From the NCBI GenBank assembly GCA_013817115.1, contig JACDDG010000141.1, positions 1-6,502 on the forward strand: a stretch of DNA of 6,502 bases, written 5' to 3'. Shown in pieces: positions 1 to 6,380 of this stretch. Within the stretch, counting starts at the first letter, position 1. Each line of letters starts with the position of its first letter. This DNA comes from Parachlamydiaceae bacterium (GTDB taxonomy: Bacteria > Chlamydiota > Chlamydiia > Chlamydiales > Parachlamydiaceae). Position numbers and translations under genes: made by a program. The notes under the pieces are model-generated. The model was not told the origin of the DNA and made no database searches. It worked only from the letters and a program-made list of their open reading frames with translations.

Positions 1-355
1 CCATTAAACGGTGGGCTTTGTAGTTTAATTCAATACCGCTTTTATCCGGAAACGTGATTGTACGATGCCTATTGGCACCATCGTACGTATACTGAACTCC
101 TAAACCATTAGCTAATGTCTCGGTAACAAGCCTATTAAATTTGTCATACGTTCTTAGGGTTTCTTGTTTGTTAATTATGTCTTGAATCTTTACAAGATTG
201 CCTCTCCCATCATATTCATAGGCATAATGAAACGAGTTGTCAGTTGAAAAATATTCTGTCATCCGACCTAAAAGATCATATTCATACTTAAGGCGCACCC
301 CATCAGCTTTGATTATTTCTGACAAGACTCCGGTGACGTTATTATTGTTTTTGAG
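1..355 (-). CDS. RHS protein, continuation beyond the internal TGA, runs off the left edge
   Basis: The frame that ends at TGA 356-358 continues without another stop to position 1 (about 118 codons). The translation is typical RHS: SEIIKADGVRLKYEYDLLGRMTEYF, YAYEYDGRGNLVKI, TYDKFNRLVTETLANG, VQYTYDGANRHRTITFPDKSG and ELNYKAHRL. No start codon is expected. The pattern YDGANR followed by a TFPD-x-S segment is common as RHS repeats progress, so the gene clearly extends further left. It is short, but its coding nature is convincing because the YD motif spacing is kept after the stop. Confidence 0.7.
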
Positions 356-1018
356 TCAATTTTGATCTACACTGCCTACAGCTTCCGTTGTCGTTACAAC
401 TCTATTCATGCAGTCATACGTTGATTCAGAGACAATTTTTTTAGCAATTTTGTTGGGTTGATTTGTGATGCTATCTAGTTGACGAATTTTATTTCCATTC
501 AAATCATAGTAATATTCTGTTTTGTGCAGTAGGTCACCGAAACTATTTTTTCGTATAACCGTTGCAACCCTTCCTTGAGTATCCTTAATTTCCTCTGTGA
601 TGTTTCCCAGGCTATCTGTAGTTTGACTAAAAGGAACAGCTTGGCCAAAGGAATTGTAAAAATCATATTTATAATCAAAATGAGTTTCAGCGTTTGCTGG
701 ATCCACTATTTTGATTGGCAAGCCACGTGAATTGTACGTAGTAGTAGTTATAAGCTCTTCTTTGCCGACATAGGTAGTCACTTTATTTCGGTTCCCAGCA
801 CTATCATAACTGTAAGAAACCTTGGTAAGCACATTCCCCTTAATATCTTCACGACGCTCTTCAACGATTCGGTTTGCCAGATCAAATTCATGAATACTAA
901 CAACACAATCGCCCTCTCCGTCACACTCTTTTGTCTTATATACACGTCCCATTGAATCATACTCGTAGGTGATCTTGCCATCCCCTTTAATCTTCGATGA
1001 CACGTCCAGCACTGTCAT
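356..1018 (-). CDS. RHS protein, third YD-repeat fragment
   Basis: Open for 220 codons from an ATG at 1016-1018. The first ten or so codons overlap the preceding fragment in another frame and are probably not part of the protein; RHS-like coding begins at about 990 with KGDGKITYEYDSMGRVYKT. Clear repeats follow: FDLANRIVEERRED, YDSAGNRNKVTTY, YNSRGLPIKIVD, a segment around SLGNITEEIKDTQGRVATV, YYDLNGNKIRQLDS and YDCMNRVVTTTE. It stops at a TGA (356-358) after SVDQN. The same frame continues beyond the TGA with more YD repeats, so this stop is a nonsense mutation rather than a natural end. Confidence 0.7.
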   Translation of the reverse strand: MTVLDVSSKIKGDGKITYEYDSMGRVYKTKECDGEGDCVVSIHEFDLANRIVEERREDIKGNVLTKVSYSYDSAGNRNKVTTYVGKEELITTTTYNSRGLPIKIVDPANAETHFDYKYDFYNSFGQAVPFSQTTDSLGNITEEIKDTQGRVATVIRKNSFGDLLHKTEYYYDLNGNKIRQLDSITNQPNKIAKKIVSESTYDCMNRVVTTTEAVGSVDQN

Positions 1019-2561
1019 ATTTGCATGTTTTTACTTGACCGGCCATATCAGTTTCAGAAAGCAACTGAAAGGTACTGTATTCAAACGAAGATGACTGAAG
1101 TTTAGTTCCACTTGAATCGCAGGTTGTCTTAGTCAGTGGACGCTTTAGATGGTCATATGTGAAGCATGTGTATGTGCCATTTCGATGGATTATTTTATTT
1201 GTTGTACCATTTAAATTGTAAATGATCTCTTCAACAGTTCCATCTGGGTAACGGGTAACTGTAGGCTGCCCTCGAATATTACTTTCAATAGTCGTCGTGT
1301 TGCCATTACAGTCGACACAAAGTTTTGGCGTGTTAAAAAGATTATATTCCTTATGATCTTTAGGATATGCTTGCGACCAATCTTCAGAGAAAATTCGTGG
1401 CTTCGTTGTACCTGTCAATCTTCCGAAATCATCGTGGGAATAATGCGTAACATTGCCATATATATCTGTAGAAGATATTTTTTCACTTAAAATGTTGTAA
1501 TGGTTTGATTGAGTAAGAACCACTCCATCTTGATGGACTTCCTCAACTTTGATAAGACGATTTGCAAAATCATAAAAAAACTCTTTACGGACACCCGAAT
1601 TGGTTATTTCCTCAAAAACTTTGTTATCGTTCGAGTCATAGAGCCTGATGGTTTCTTGGCCAATGATGTTGACCTCTCTTGTCAAATTGCCATGGGCATC
1701 ATACTCCATGGTCAACTTGCCAATAAATTTGTCATTTGCGTCATACAGCTCTTGTGATATCAGGCGCCCTTCGCTGCAATAATGGTTTATCGTTTTATTA
1801 AGTAAACATTCTTCACCAGTTTCTCGATCTAGATATTTATTTTCAACAATCCAAGGCAACCCCACCGGAGCTGTTGTTTGTGGAGTGATACGTTTAATAC
1901 GCCTTTCAGTCACATTCTCAAGGTGATCACGATAAATCGAGCTACCATCATCTTCAATTATTAAAATTACAACAGCATTTTCATCATAATCATAAAATTC
2001 GCGTTTAAAGATTATGTCATTAAATTTACAAAATTTTGAAATCGGAAGATCAGCATCATCTTTATGCCTAACTATTTGTGTTACGCCATTTTCAGTGGAT
2101 TCTATTAGAAGACGCCTCTCGCAGGCACTGTAGATGGAATTTTTAATATAGCACTCACATCCATTCTCGATAATTTTACCGGAGACAAGTGAAATACGAC
2201 AAGGGTTCTGGTTTTTTCCGCTTAAATTTCCGTAAAGCTTATCGACCAGAACATTCCCATATTCATCATAATCAAAAGCGCGCATGAATTGGATTTCACC
2301 CGCGTCGTTTGCAAAAGTACGCATTGAGAGTAGTATCTCATCTCTAGTTGCATCGCCTCCCCAATACATATTTTCTACGCTTGATAAAGCGTATTTAGAA
2401 CTCCCTGAAAAACGTTTCAGTGAAACAAGTCTTTTATTTTCGTCCCAATTATATTTTGTTAAATGGTCATAAGCATCATATACATCTGCCGATCCAGGTT
2501 TCTCTTTAAGATTATTATAAATAAATTTATGAGTCGTAATTGGCGTTGCATCTGTTCCCAC
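987..2561 (-). CDS. RHS protein, central YD-repeat fragment
   Basis: This is the largest uninterrupted piece, 524 codons from a GTG at 2559-2561; the same frame can be read upstream to the A8 run at 2604-2611 (SSPWVGRVKSLQAPVGTD). It is built of YD repeats: FDYDEYGNVLVDKLYGN, YDAHGNLTREV, YDSNDNKVFEE, YDFANRLIKVEE, IYGNVTHYSHDDFGRLTGT, YDHLKRPLTK and YDSAGRVIE. A Cys-rich insert (NGCECYIKNSIYSACERR) interrupts the repeats around residues 134-151. It ends at TAA 987-989 in the middle of a repeat; dropping one base near 990-995 restores IKGDGKITYEYDSMGRV of the next fragment. The GTG is therefore unlikely to be a true start. Known role: the central RHS shell. Nothing catalytic is visible. Confidence 0.75.
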   Translation of the reverse strand: MGTDATPITTHKFIYNNLKEKPGSADVYDAYDHLTKYNWDENKRLVSLKRFSGSSKYALSSVENMYWGGDATRDEILLSMRTFANDAGEIQFMRAFDYDEYGNVLVDKLYGNLSGKNQNPCRISLVSGKIIENGCECYIKNSIYSACERRLLIESTENGVTQIVRHKDDADLPISKFCKFNDIIFKREFYDYDENAVVILIIEDDGSSIYRDHLENVTERRIKRITPQTTAPVGLPWIVENKYLDRETGEECLLNKTINHYCSEGRLISQELYDANDKFIGKLTMEYDAHGNLTREVNIIGQETIRLYDSNDNKVFEEITNSGVRKEFFYDFANRLIKVEEVHQDGVVLTQSNHYNILSEKISSTDIYGNVTHYSHDDFGRLTGTTKPRIFSEDWSQAYPKDHKEYNLFNTPKLCVDCNGNTTTIESNIRGQPTVTRYPDGTVEEIIYNLNGTTNKIIHRNGTYTCFTYDHLKRPLTKTTCDSSGTKLQSSSFEYSTFQLLSETDMAGQVKTCKYDSAGRVIED

Positions 2562-2587
2562 AGGAGCTTGTAAAGATTTTACACGTC

Positions 2588-3043
2588 CTACCCATGGAGA
2601 TGATTTTTTTTAAATGAATAAAATTTATTTCCAACGAAATTGTCCCCTTTTCGATAATATTTAATTTTTTGAAAACGATTTTCCGGAAAGCTTTTTTTAA
2701 TAATTTTAGTAATTTCATATGGGTCAGTTTTATCCTCGTATTCATAAGATATATAAGGAGCATGCTCGCGCTCTGCTGCAACTAGATACTCACTACCTGC
2801 TCCTCCCAGTTCCTCCATGATATATCGAACTTTTTGCTTGCCATCATGTTTTAAAATAATATCCTTATCATGCTCATATTCTAAAATTCCAAGAGACAGA
2901 CCACTCTTTCCAAAAGCCTCTACCTTCAGTAAGTCAAGCCAATCGTCGTAGTCATAGATAAGTTTATTTCCATTGGCCTTTAGTTGTTCTGTAAGATAAA
3001 AATTCTCCTTGCAGTACGTATCCTTTGTTTTAAATATTAACTT
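2588..3043 (-). CDS. RHS protein, second fragment
   Basis: This frame is open from just after a TGA at 3044-3046 to a TAG at 2588-2590. It encodes LIFKTKDTYCKENFYL, then an Asn-Gly-Asn-Lys YD-type unit (KANGNKLIYDYDDW), and a further unit around ILEYEHDKD. A more charged stretch follows, PYISYEYEDKTDPYEITK and KKSFPENRFQKIKYYRKG. It has no convincing start of its own; the first internal ATG is at 2816-2818 and is unlikely to be used naturally. It continues the N-terminal fragment after a one-base correction. It ends where the A8 run at 2604-2611 throws the reading frame into HLHG-stop. With nine A the protein would read on as SFKKKSSPWVGRVKSLQAP, exactly joining the next fragment. Assignment rests on this continuity and the YD-like units. 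Confidence 0.65.
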   Translation of the reverse strand, partial: KLIFKTKDTYCKENFYLTEQLKANGNKLIYDYDDWLDLLKVEAFGKSGLSLGILEYEHDKDIILKHDGKQKVRYIMEELGGAGSEYLVAAEREHAPYISYEYEDKTDPYEITKIIKKSFPENRFQKIKYYRKGDNFVGNKFYSFKKNHLHG

Positions 3044-3675
3044 TCACCGTTGCATTTTTTAAAAATTCCCACCTCGTATCTTATAAATTTTAGATTATTA
3101 TTGAGAATATTTGTACGGGCACTTATCACCCCACTGGCACAATTTGTCACGTGAGTTTTATAGCATTCTCGAAAAAGCTTATATGAATCGTAATACCTAC
3201 CATAGTGATACACTGAACCCAAAGAGTCATATACAAAGGCTCGTTTTTCTCTTTTGGCTTGGCTTTTTTTATATTTCTTAATTTTGCCGAAATAATTTCT
3301 ACTCCACCCATAACCTAATGGCCCATCTTCACCAGGAGTACTTATATAGCATCTTTGAAAAGAAAATGGCTCGGCTCCTTGAATTAAGTAGTCAACCTCA
3401 GAATCCATGTACATGCCTGTGATTACATTCACACAATTATTTACAATAGCTGTAGGTTCCTGTTCTAAATGAGATTGACACTCCAAATCTTTAGATTCGC
3501 TCTCTTTTCCTTTGGTAATAACTTTACCATTCGGTAATTCTTCGTTTGCAAGCTCGTTTGCATAGATAAGTGGCCTATTATTTCTCATAGGCGCACTTTC
3601 TTCCTTTGAAAAAAGTGGAACACATCCTAACGTACACAACATAAAAATTAAAATTTTTCTCATATATTTTCTCAT
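3037..3675 (-). CDS. RHS protein, N-terminal fragment (signal peptide + DUF6531-like module)
   Basis: A 212-codon open frame. Residues 1-23 form a signal peptide: basic MRKYMRK, then a hydrophobic stretch ending near PLFS before KEES. A Cys follows Thr-Leu-Gly (residue 18), but this is a poor lipobox because the -3 residue is Thr, so type I cleavage is more likely. Residues 24-78 are polar and low in order. Residues 82-130 match the RHS N-terminal module (DUF6531): VNVITG, then SEVDYLIQGAEPFSFQR, then DGPLGYGWSRNY. A YD-like SLGSVYHYGRYYD follows. No good Shine-Dalgarno precedes ATG 3675. A second ATG at 3663 (residue 5) is an equally credible start and leaves the signal peptide intact. The last few codons before TAA are near the frameshift at 3041-3045; adding one A there joins CNGE to LIFKTKD of the next fragment. 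Confidence 0.75.
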   Translation of the reverse strand: MRKYMRKILIFMLCTLGCVPLFSKEESAPMRNNRPLIYANELANEELPNGKVITKGKESESKDLECQSHLEQEPTAIVNNCVNVITGMYMDSEVDYLIQGAEPFSFQRCYISTPGEDGPLGYGWSRNYFGKIKKYKKSQAKREKRAFVYDSLGSVYHYGRYYDSYKLFRECYKTHVTNCASGVISARTNILNNNLKFIRYEVGIFKKCNGES

Positions 3676-3748
3676 AAGTAGATGGAAAGGTTGTTTTTGA
3701 AATAGTGCATTTTCTATGGCCTATGTAAAAGGCACGACAAAGTTCACA

Positions 3749-3777
3749 GTTGTAAAGTAGATGCTTTTTTTTGTCAA
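3749..3777 (-). promoter_or_regulatory. putative sigma-70 promoter of the RHS gene
   Basis: Read on the minus strand there is a perfect TTGACA (-35, positions 3772-3777), a 17-base spacer containing an A-run, then TACAAC (-10, 3749-3754, 4 of 6 matches to TATAAT). Transcription would start near 3742 and leave an untranslated leader of about 65-70 bases before ATG 3675. Box quality and spacing are good and the position fits; the -10 box is imperfect and the region is AT-rich, so chance similarity is possible. Confidence 0.5.
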
Positions 3778-4163
3778 TTTTTTTTTCAATATATTATGAA
3801 AATTTGAGCGCAGAATTTTGTAATTATAAAGTCGCAAGAGGTGCTCTAAATATGACTTAGAGGTTTATTTCATAGCCTCAAAAATTTAAAGTTTTAGTTA
3901 GAAGTTTTTTCTTTTGCAAATTTAGAATTTTTGCAGAAAATCGTGACTTAAAATATGATGATGAGAGAGATGCCTAAGATTTTTTTTTAATTATCGTAAG
4001 GTGAAAGGATTTTTCAGAATATGAAAGGATGACAAAAATCGGGAGAGATGGGCTCAATTTCGATTTATGAACCACTAGAGTAGCGCTGTAACCTGAGTTC
4101 CGAGGGAGCGGTAGATGTCAAGCCCATGGTTTAGGCCTCGAGGGTTAGGTAGGTCCAGTTCAC
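3778..4163. other. non-coding spacer between the RHS promoter and the inverted-repeat element
   Basis: No open frame of credible length or protein similarity is seen on either strand. The part to about 4050 is very AT-rich, with T-runs (for example 3979-3988) and no recognisable RNA fold. From about 4060 to 4160 base composition shifts to higher GC and contains CCTCGAGG at 4137-4144. This block differs from its surroundings and directly abuts the inverted repeat, so it may be a remnant of an older insertion, but I could not identify it. Confidence 0.4.
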
Positions 4164-4220
4164 CCACATGGGTAACACTTTGATTCACCGACATGGGTAA
4201 CACTTTTCTCAAAAAAATGC
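4164..4220 (+). repeat. left inverted-repeat arm, with an internal direct repeat
   Basis: The arm carries two copies of ACATGGGTAACACTTT, starting at 4166 and 4191, a 25-base period joined by GATTCACCG. This ends in TTCTC and an A7 run. Paired direct copies inside a terminal repeat are what one expects of tandem transposase-binding sites; that role is inferred. Confidence 0.7.
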
Positions 4221-4263
4221 TGTACTACATCTGTATTATTTACTTCTAATATAGGTCGTTATG

Positions 4264-4320
4264 GCATTTTTTTGAGAAAAGTGTTGCCCATGTCGGTGAA
4301 TCAAAGTGTTACCCATGTGG
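4264..4320 (-). repeat. right inverted-repeat arm
   Basis: Reverse complement of the left arm, with the same two-copy substructure (AAGTGTTGCCCATGT at 4279-4293 and AAGTGTTACCCATGT at 4304-4318). The inner copy has GCCC where the left arm has the complement of ACCC, the only mismatch. The arm's outer edge is 19 bases from the hisS stop codon. Confidence 0.7.
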
Positions 4321-4339
4321 CAACCTGCCCCTACCTTTC

Positions 4340-5638
4340 CTACGACCCATCCAAAAGCTTTTTCATTTTTTCAACTGCCAAAGCAAGCGTAGAGATATCC
4401 TCAGTCTGTGTGCTGTTAGGAAGATCTTTAATGACGTAAGTTTCTCCCATCAGCATAAATACATACCGAATCTCTTTTTTATCTGCGTAAGTTATCTGTT
4501 TACCAATCGAGACTTTTTCACCCGATGAGCATAAATCGACAGTGATTCCTTCTTTACGCAATGCCGTTGCAGCCTCCAGAGCTCCTTTCCGCAGGCTTAA
4601 TTCTCTAAAAGCGACTGCGACTTGTGCCGCAGGAGTAGCTTGCTTTGGTAGGAGGTCTTGCTTTTTTAATACATCAAAAAGACGTGTGAGGCCAATCGAT
4701 ATCCCAAAACCTTCTAATCTGGTTTCACAATTTACGATGGAGTCGATTAGTTTATTATATCTTCCACCACTGGAAATGCTGCCGAATTGCGGATATTCGT
4801 TTAAGGTTGTCTCATACACAATACCGGTGTAATAATCTAACCCCCTGACCATTCCGGGATGGAAAGAAAAGTTAGGTGAATCTAACATCGAAACAAGATT
4901 TTGCAGATATGAAAAACCAGGTAAGCTTTCGTATTTTGATCCATACGTCTTGAAAAATCCTTCTGCAGAACCTTTATATCCCATAACATCTAAATTCTCC
5001 AAATTTAGCGGAATATTCATAGCTAAAAGTTCTTTTTCCACTCCATCACGGCCAATTTTATCCATTTTGTCAACAATTCTTAGCGCATCCGGCATAAGTT
5101 CTGTTGGAACCCCCATCTCTTGTATAAGAAACTTAGGGATTTCAATATGGTTAATGTAAATTGTAAAAGGTGGAATATTAAGCGATGCTAGACCTTGTTG
5201 AAGAGCATTTAAGCATTCGATTTCACTAAAAACAGAAAGATTTTCTTCGATAATATCTACATCAGCTTGAATAAAGCCTCTAAAACGCCCTGCCTGGGGT
5301 CTTTCACCACGGAAAGAGTGTGAAATGTCAAACCGCTTAAAAGGATAGATAAGCTCCTGACGACGTGCTGCAACATAAATAGCTAATGGGACAGTGCGAT
5401 CAAAAGGAAGTGCTAAATCTGTCATGGTGCCATCTTGAAGCCTACCTAAAGTGTAGATCTGGTGAGAAATCCCTCCTTTAAGTTGAAGAGCGGCTATTGA
5501 CTCTACCGGCCTAGGATTAAAGCTCATAAATCCAAAAAGTCGATAGATATCTTCAAGATTCTTTTTCCATTGGCCCATAAGACGATTTTCTTTTTCCGAG
5601 TAGTCTGCAAAGCCTGAAATTTTTAGAGGTATTGACAT
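4340..5638 (-). CDS. hisS: histidine--tRNA ligase (HisRS), eukaryote/Bacteroidetes-like motif type
   Basis: Class II aminoacyl-tRNA synthetase that activates histidine with ATP and charges tRNA-His in the cytosol. The protein is 432 residues, normal for a bacterial HisRS (about 420-460). Visible: a motif 1 region near 33-47 (FGFMSFNPRPVES); LPFDRTVPLA at 77-86; motif 2 at 109-124 (FRGERPQAGRFRGFIQ, Arg110, Glu112, Arg113); the histidine-specific RGLDYYTG at 265-272, including the conserved Arg265; GGRYN at 291-295 (usually GGRYD); motif 3 with Arg319 (GFGISIGLTRL). The C-terminal anticodon-binding domain covers about 338-430, with GKQITYADKKEI and VIKDLPNSTQ. LPFDRTVP resembles the LRYDLTVPFAR form of eukaryotic and Bacteroidetes enzymes rather than the LRPEGT form of E. 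coli or classical Chlamydia, so lateral origin is possible. AGGAA precedes ATG at 6-7 bases, fixing the start. The gene stands alone; no operon partner is visible. Confidence 0.96.
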   Translation of the reverse strand: MSIPLKISGFADYSEKENRLMGQWKKNLEDIYRLFGFMSFNPRPVESIAALQLKGGISHQIYTLGRLQDGTMTDLALPFDRTVPLAIYVAARRQELIYPFKRFDISHSFRGERPQAGRFRGFIQADVDIIEENLSVFSEIECLNALQQGLASLNIPPFTIYINHIEIPKFLIQEMGVPTELMPDALRIVDKMDKIGRDGVEKELLAMNIPLNLENLDVMGYKGSAEGFFKTYGSKYESLPGFSYLQNLVSMLDSPNFSFHPGMVRGLDYYTGIVYETTLNEYPQFGSISSGGRYNKLIDSIVNCETRLEGFGISIGLTRLFDVLKKQDLLPKQATPAAQVAVAFRELSLRKGALEAATALRKEGITVDLCSSGEKVSIGKQITYADKKEIRYVFMLMGETYVIKDLPNSTQTEDISTLALAVEKMKKLLDGS

Positions 5639-5643
5639 TTTAT

Positions 5644-5648
5644 TTCCT
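5644..5648 (-). promoter_or_regulatory. ribosome binding site of hisS
   Basis: Minus-strand AGGAA is followed by a short A/T spacer and ATG at 5636-5638. This is the best Shine-Dalgarno in the window, and the start agrees with the typical HisRS N-terminus. Confidence 0.7.
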
Positions 5649-6025
5649 AGTTGTAAAAGTTTTCTGACTAACCCTATCTGTTCAAAGAATAGCTATAGGG
5701 CTAAGTAATTTTAAAATTACAGAGCTTAAAACGCCACCACGAGCACAAATTTTGGGTATAAAAGGGAACAGGGCTCAAATCTTAAAACACAAGTTTATCC
5801 TTTTAGAATAAAAGGCGTCAAGGCAAACAGCTAACATAGCGACTTAGCTCGCCTACAATTCTAGAAAATCTTAGTCTTTGTAAAGCATTTAAGACAAATT
5901 CACTTCTCTGCGCTTATCAGCACATTTTACATGAAATAGCTTGATATATTTATATGACATAATTAAATTGAAAATGAATAGTAGTAACTCATTATTTCAA
6001 CGTTGGGAAGGTAGTAGGCATCGAA
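5649..6025. other. divergent intergenic region between hisS and the thpR-like gene
   Basis: About 380 bases with no credible open frame and no tRNA-like fold found by eye. It should hold both divergent promoters. AT-rich candidates exist near 5941-5995, but none has convincing paired boxes, so I do not call one. A short possible stem pairs CCCTAT (5672-5677) with ATAGGG (5695-5700) across a 17-base loop, inside the presumed hisS leader. A perfect palindrome at 5705-5720 is listed separately. Confidence 0.45.
5705..5720. repeat. 16-bp perfect palindrome upstream of hisS
   Basis: GTAATTTTAAAATTAC is self-complementary over all 16 bases and lies 67-82 bases upstream of the hisS start. It could be an operator, but an A/T palindrome of this size in AT-rich DNA can arise by chance. 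Confidence 0.3.
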
Positions 6026-6380
6026 GTGAATAATGAAATCAGGCCTCTTTTTTTTGGAATAGAAGCCAATTCTCCTTGGCCTACTTCCTTACCGCCAGGA
6101 AGACTGATCCAAGAGCAGGAGAGACACGCTACTTTGGCTTTCTTAGGAGAAACTGATTCGAATAAATTAGCTCCGCATTTGGACGCGTTTCCTGCACCTT
6201 TATTTAAAGCGGGATTAGCCGGAGTTTTCGATAAATGTTTATTTTTGCCTAAAAAGCACCCACATGTGGTGAGCTGGCATGTCGATTTTGGCGAAACTTT
6301 AAATTCTTTAGAAATTTACCAGAAATCTTTGTCCAAATGGTTAAATTCTATTGGTTTTCCTGTTGCAAATCACGAAGATA
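6026..6380 (+). pseudogene. thpR: RNA 2',3'-cyclic phosphodiesterase (2H family, ThpR/LigT type), interrupted by a group II intron
   Basis: Seen: 118 codons from GTG 6026 reading VNNEIRPLFFGIEANSPWP, then the first 2H motif His34-Ala-Thr36-Leu in RHATLAFLGE, and later VVSWHVDFGE. Known: 2H phosphoesterases use two His-x-Thr/Ser motifs to open RNA 2',3'-cyclic phosphates (formerly called 2'-5' RNA ligase); the family is about 170-200 residues, so about a third, including the second HxT motif, is missing. Coding ends with NHED at the intron boundary. The frame stays open past 6380 through the intron, but that translation is meaningless. Start: an in-frame TGA lies at 5975-5977, GTG is the only usual start codon after it, and AGG at 6016-6018 gives a weak ribosome site. 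The intron lies antisense to the gene, so the transcript cannot be spliced. The 3' part of the gene is expected beyond the intron, outside the window. Confidence 0.75.

Larger units (their letters stand above)
1..3675 (-). pseudogene. YD/RHS-repeat protein gene, secreted, multiply frameshifted, 3' end outside window
   Basis: Seen: the minus strand codes for one continuous RHS-like protein if three frame changes and one stop are bridged. The order is signal peptide, DUF6531-like N-terminal module, then dozens of YD-type repeats (for example YDSMGRV, YDSAGNR, YDLNGNK, YDAHGNL, YDFANRL) to the window edge. Lesions: a one-base loss in the GAAAG run at 3041-3045, an A8 run at 2604-2611 that would need nine (or six) A, a net one-base gain near 989-996, and a TGA at 356-358. 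Known: RHS/YD repeats build a hollow beta-cocoon that often encloses a C-terminal toxin; these proteins are exported or surface-associated. Inferred: a decayed gene; the variable C-terminus, and any toxin and immunity gene, would lie left of position 1. Sequencing error is a possible alternative for the homopolymer lesion, but is less likely for all four. Confidence 0.85.
4164..4320. mobile_element. MITE-like element: 57-bp inverted repeats around a 43-bp core, no transposase
   Basis: Seen: positions 4164-4220 and 4264-4320 are reverse complements over 57 bases with a single difference (T at 4198 in the left arm, the C-type at the matching place on the right). The core, 4221-4263, is AT-rich and has no coding capacity. 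Outside the arms the flanks keep weaker mirrored similarity (GGTAGG near 4148 against CCTACC near 4331), so the true ends may lie a few bases further out. No target duplication could be fixed. From memory, repeated ACCCATGT-type terminal repeats occur in IS481-family elements, so a non-autonomous derivative is likely, but the family is unverified. A transcript of hisS would fold this into a very long hairpin that might stop transcription or protect the 3' end, although no U-run follows. Confidence 0.65.

Noticed and set aside
778..981. Minus-strand 67-codon frame overlapping the third RHS fragment
   Set aside because: The overlapping frame carries YD repeats; this one shows no motif and is an alternate-frame shadow.
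1509..1757. Plus-strand open frames of 60-95 codons inside the RHS gene and hisS (also 2284-2472, 4542-4832, 4950-5159)
   Set aside because: They lie opposite clear coding sequence, have no ribosome sites or recognisable motifs, and look like antisense shadows.
2527..2781. Minus-strand 84-codon frame over the A8 junction
   Set aside because: The translation is Lys/Ile-rich without YD motifs; the neighbouring frames on both sides read as RHS protein and join by one base.
3604..3675. Lipoprotein signal (Cys at residue 18 of the RHS N-terminus)
   Set aside because: The -3 residue is Thr, outside the usual Leu/Val/Ile, and the hydrophobic segment continues past the Cys to PLFS; ordinary signal peptide cleavage is favoured.
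4115..4189. Short plus-strand frame running from the GC-richer block into the inverted repeat
   Set aside because: It has fewer than 25 codons, no ribosome site, and ends inside the repeat arm; no similarity recognised.
4164..4320. Inverted repeat as a standard rho-independent terminator of hisS
   Set aside because: The arms are far too long, the loop is 43 bases, and no U-run follows on the hisS strand; a mobile miniature element explains it better.
5649..6025. tRNA, riboswitch or CRISPR in the divergent intergenic region
   Set aside because: No cloverleaf, no conserved riboswitch core and no regularly spaced repeats could be found by eye.
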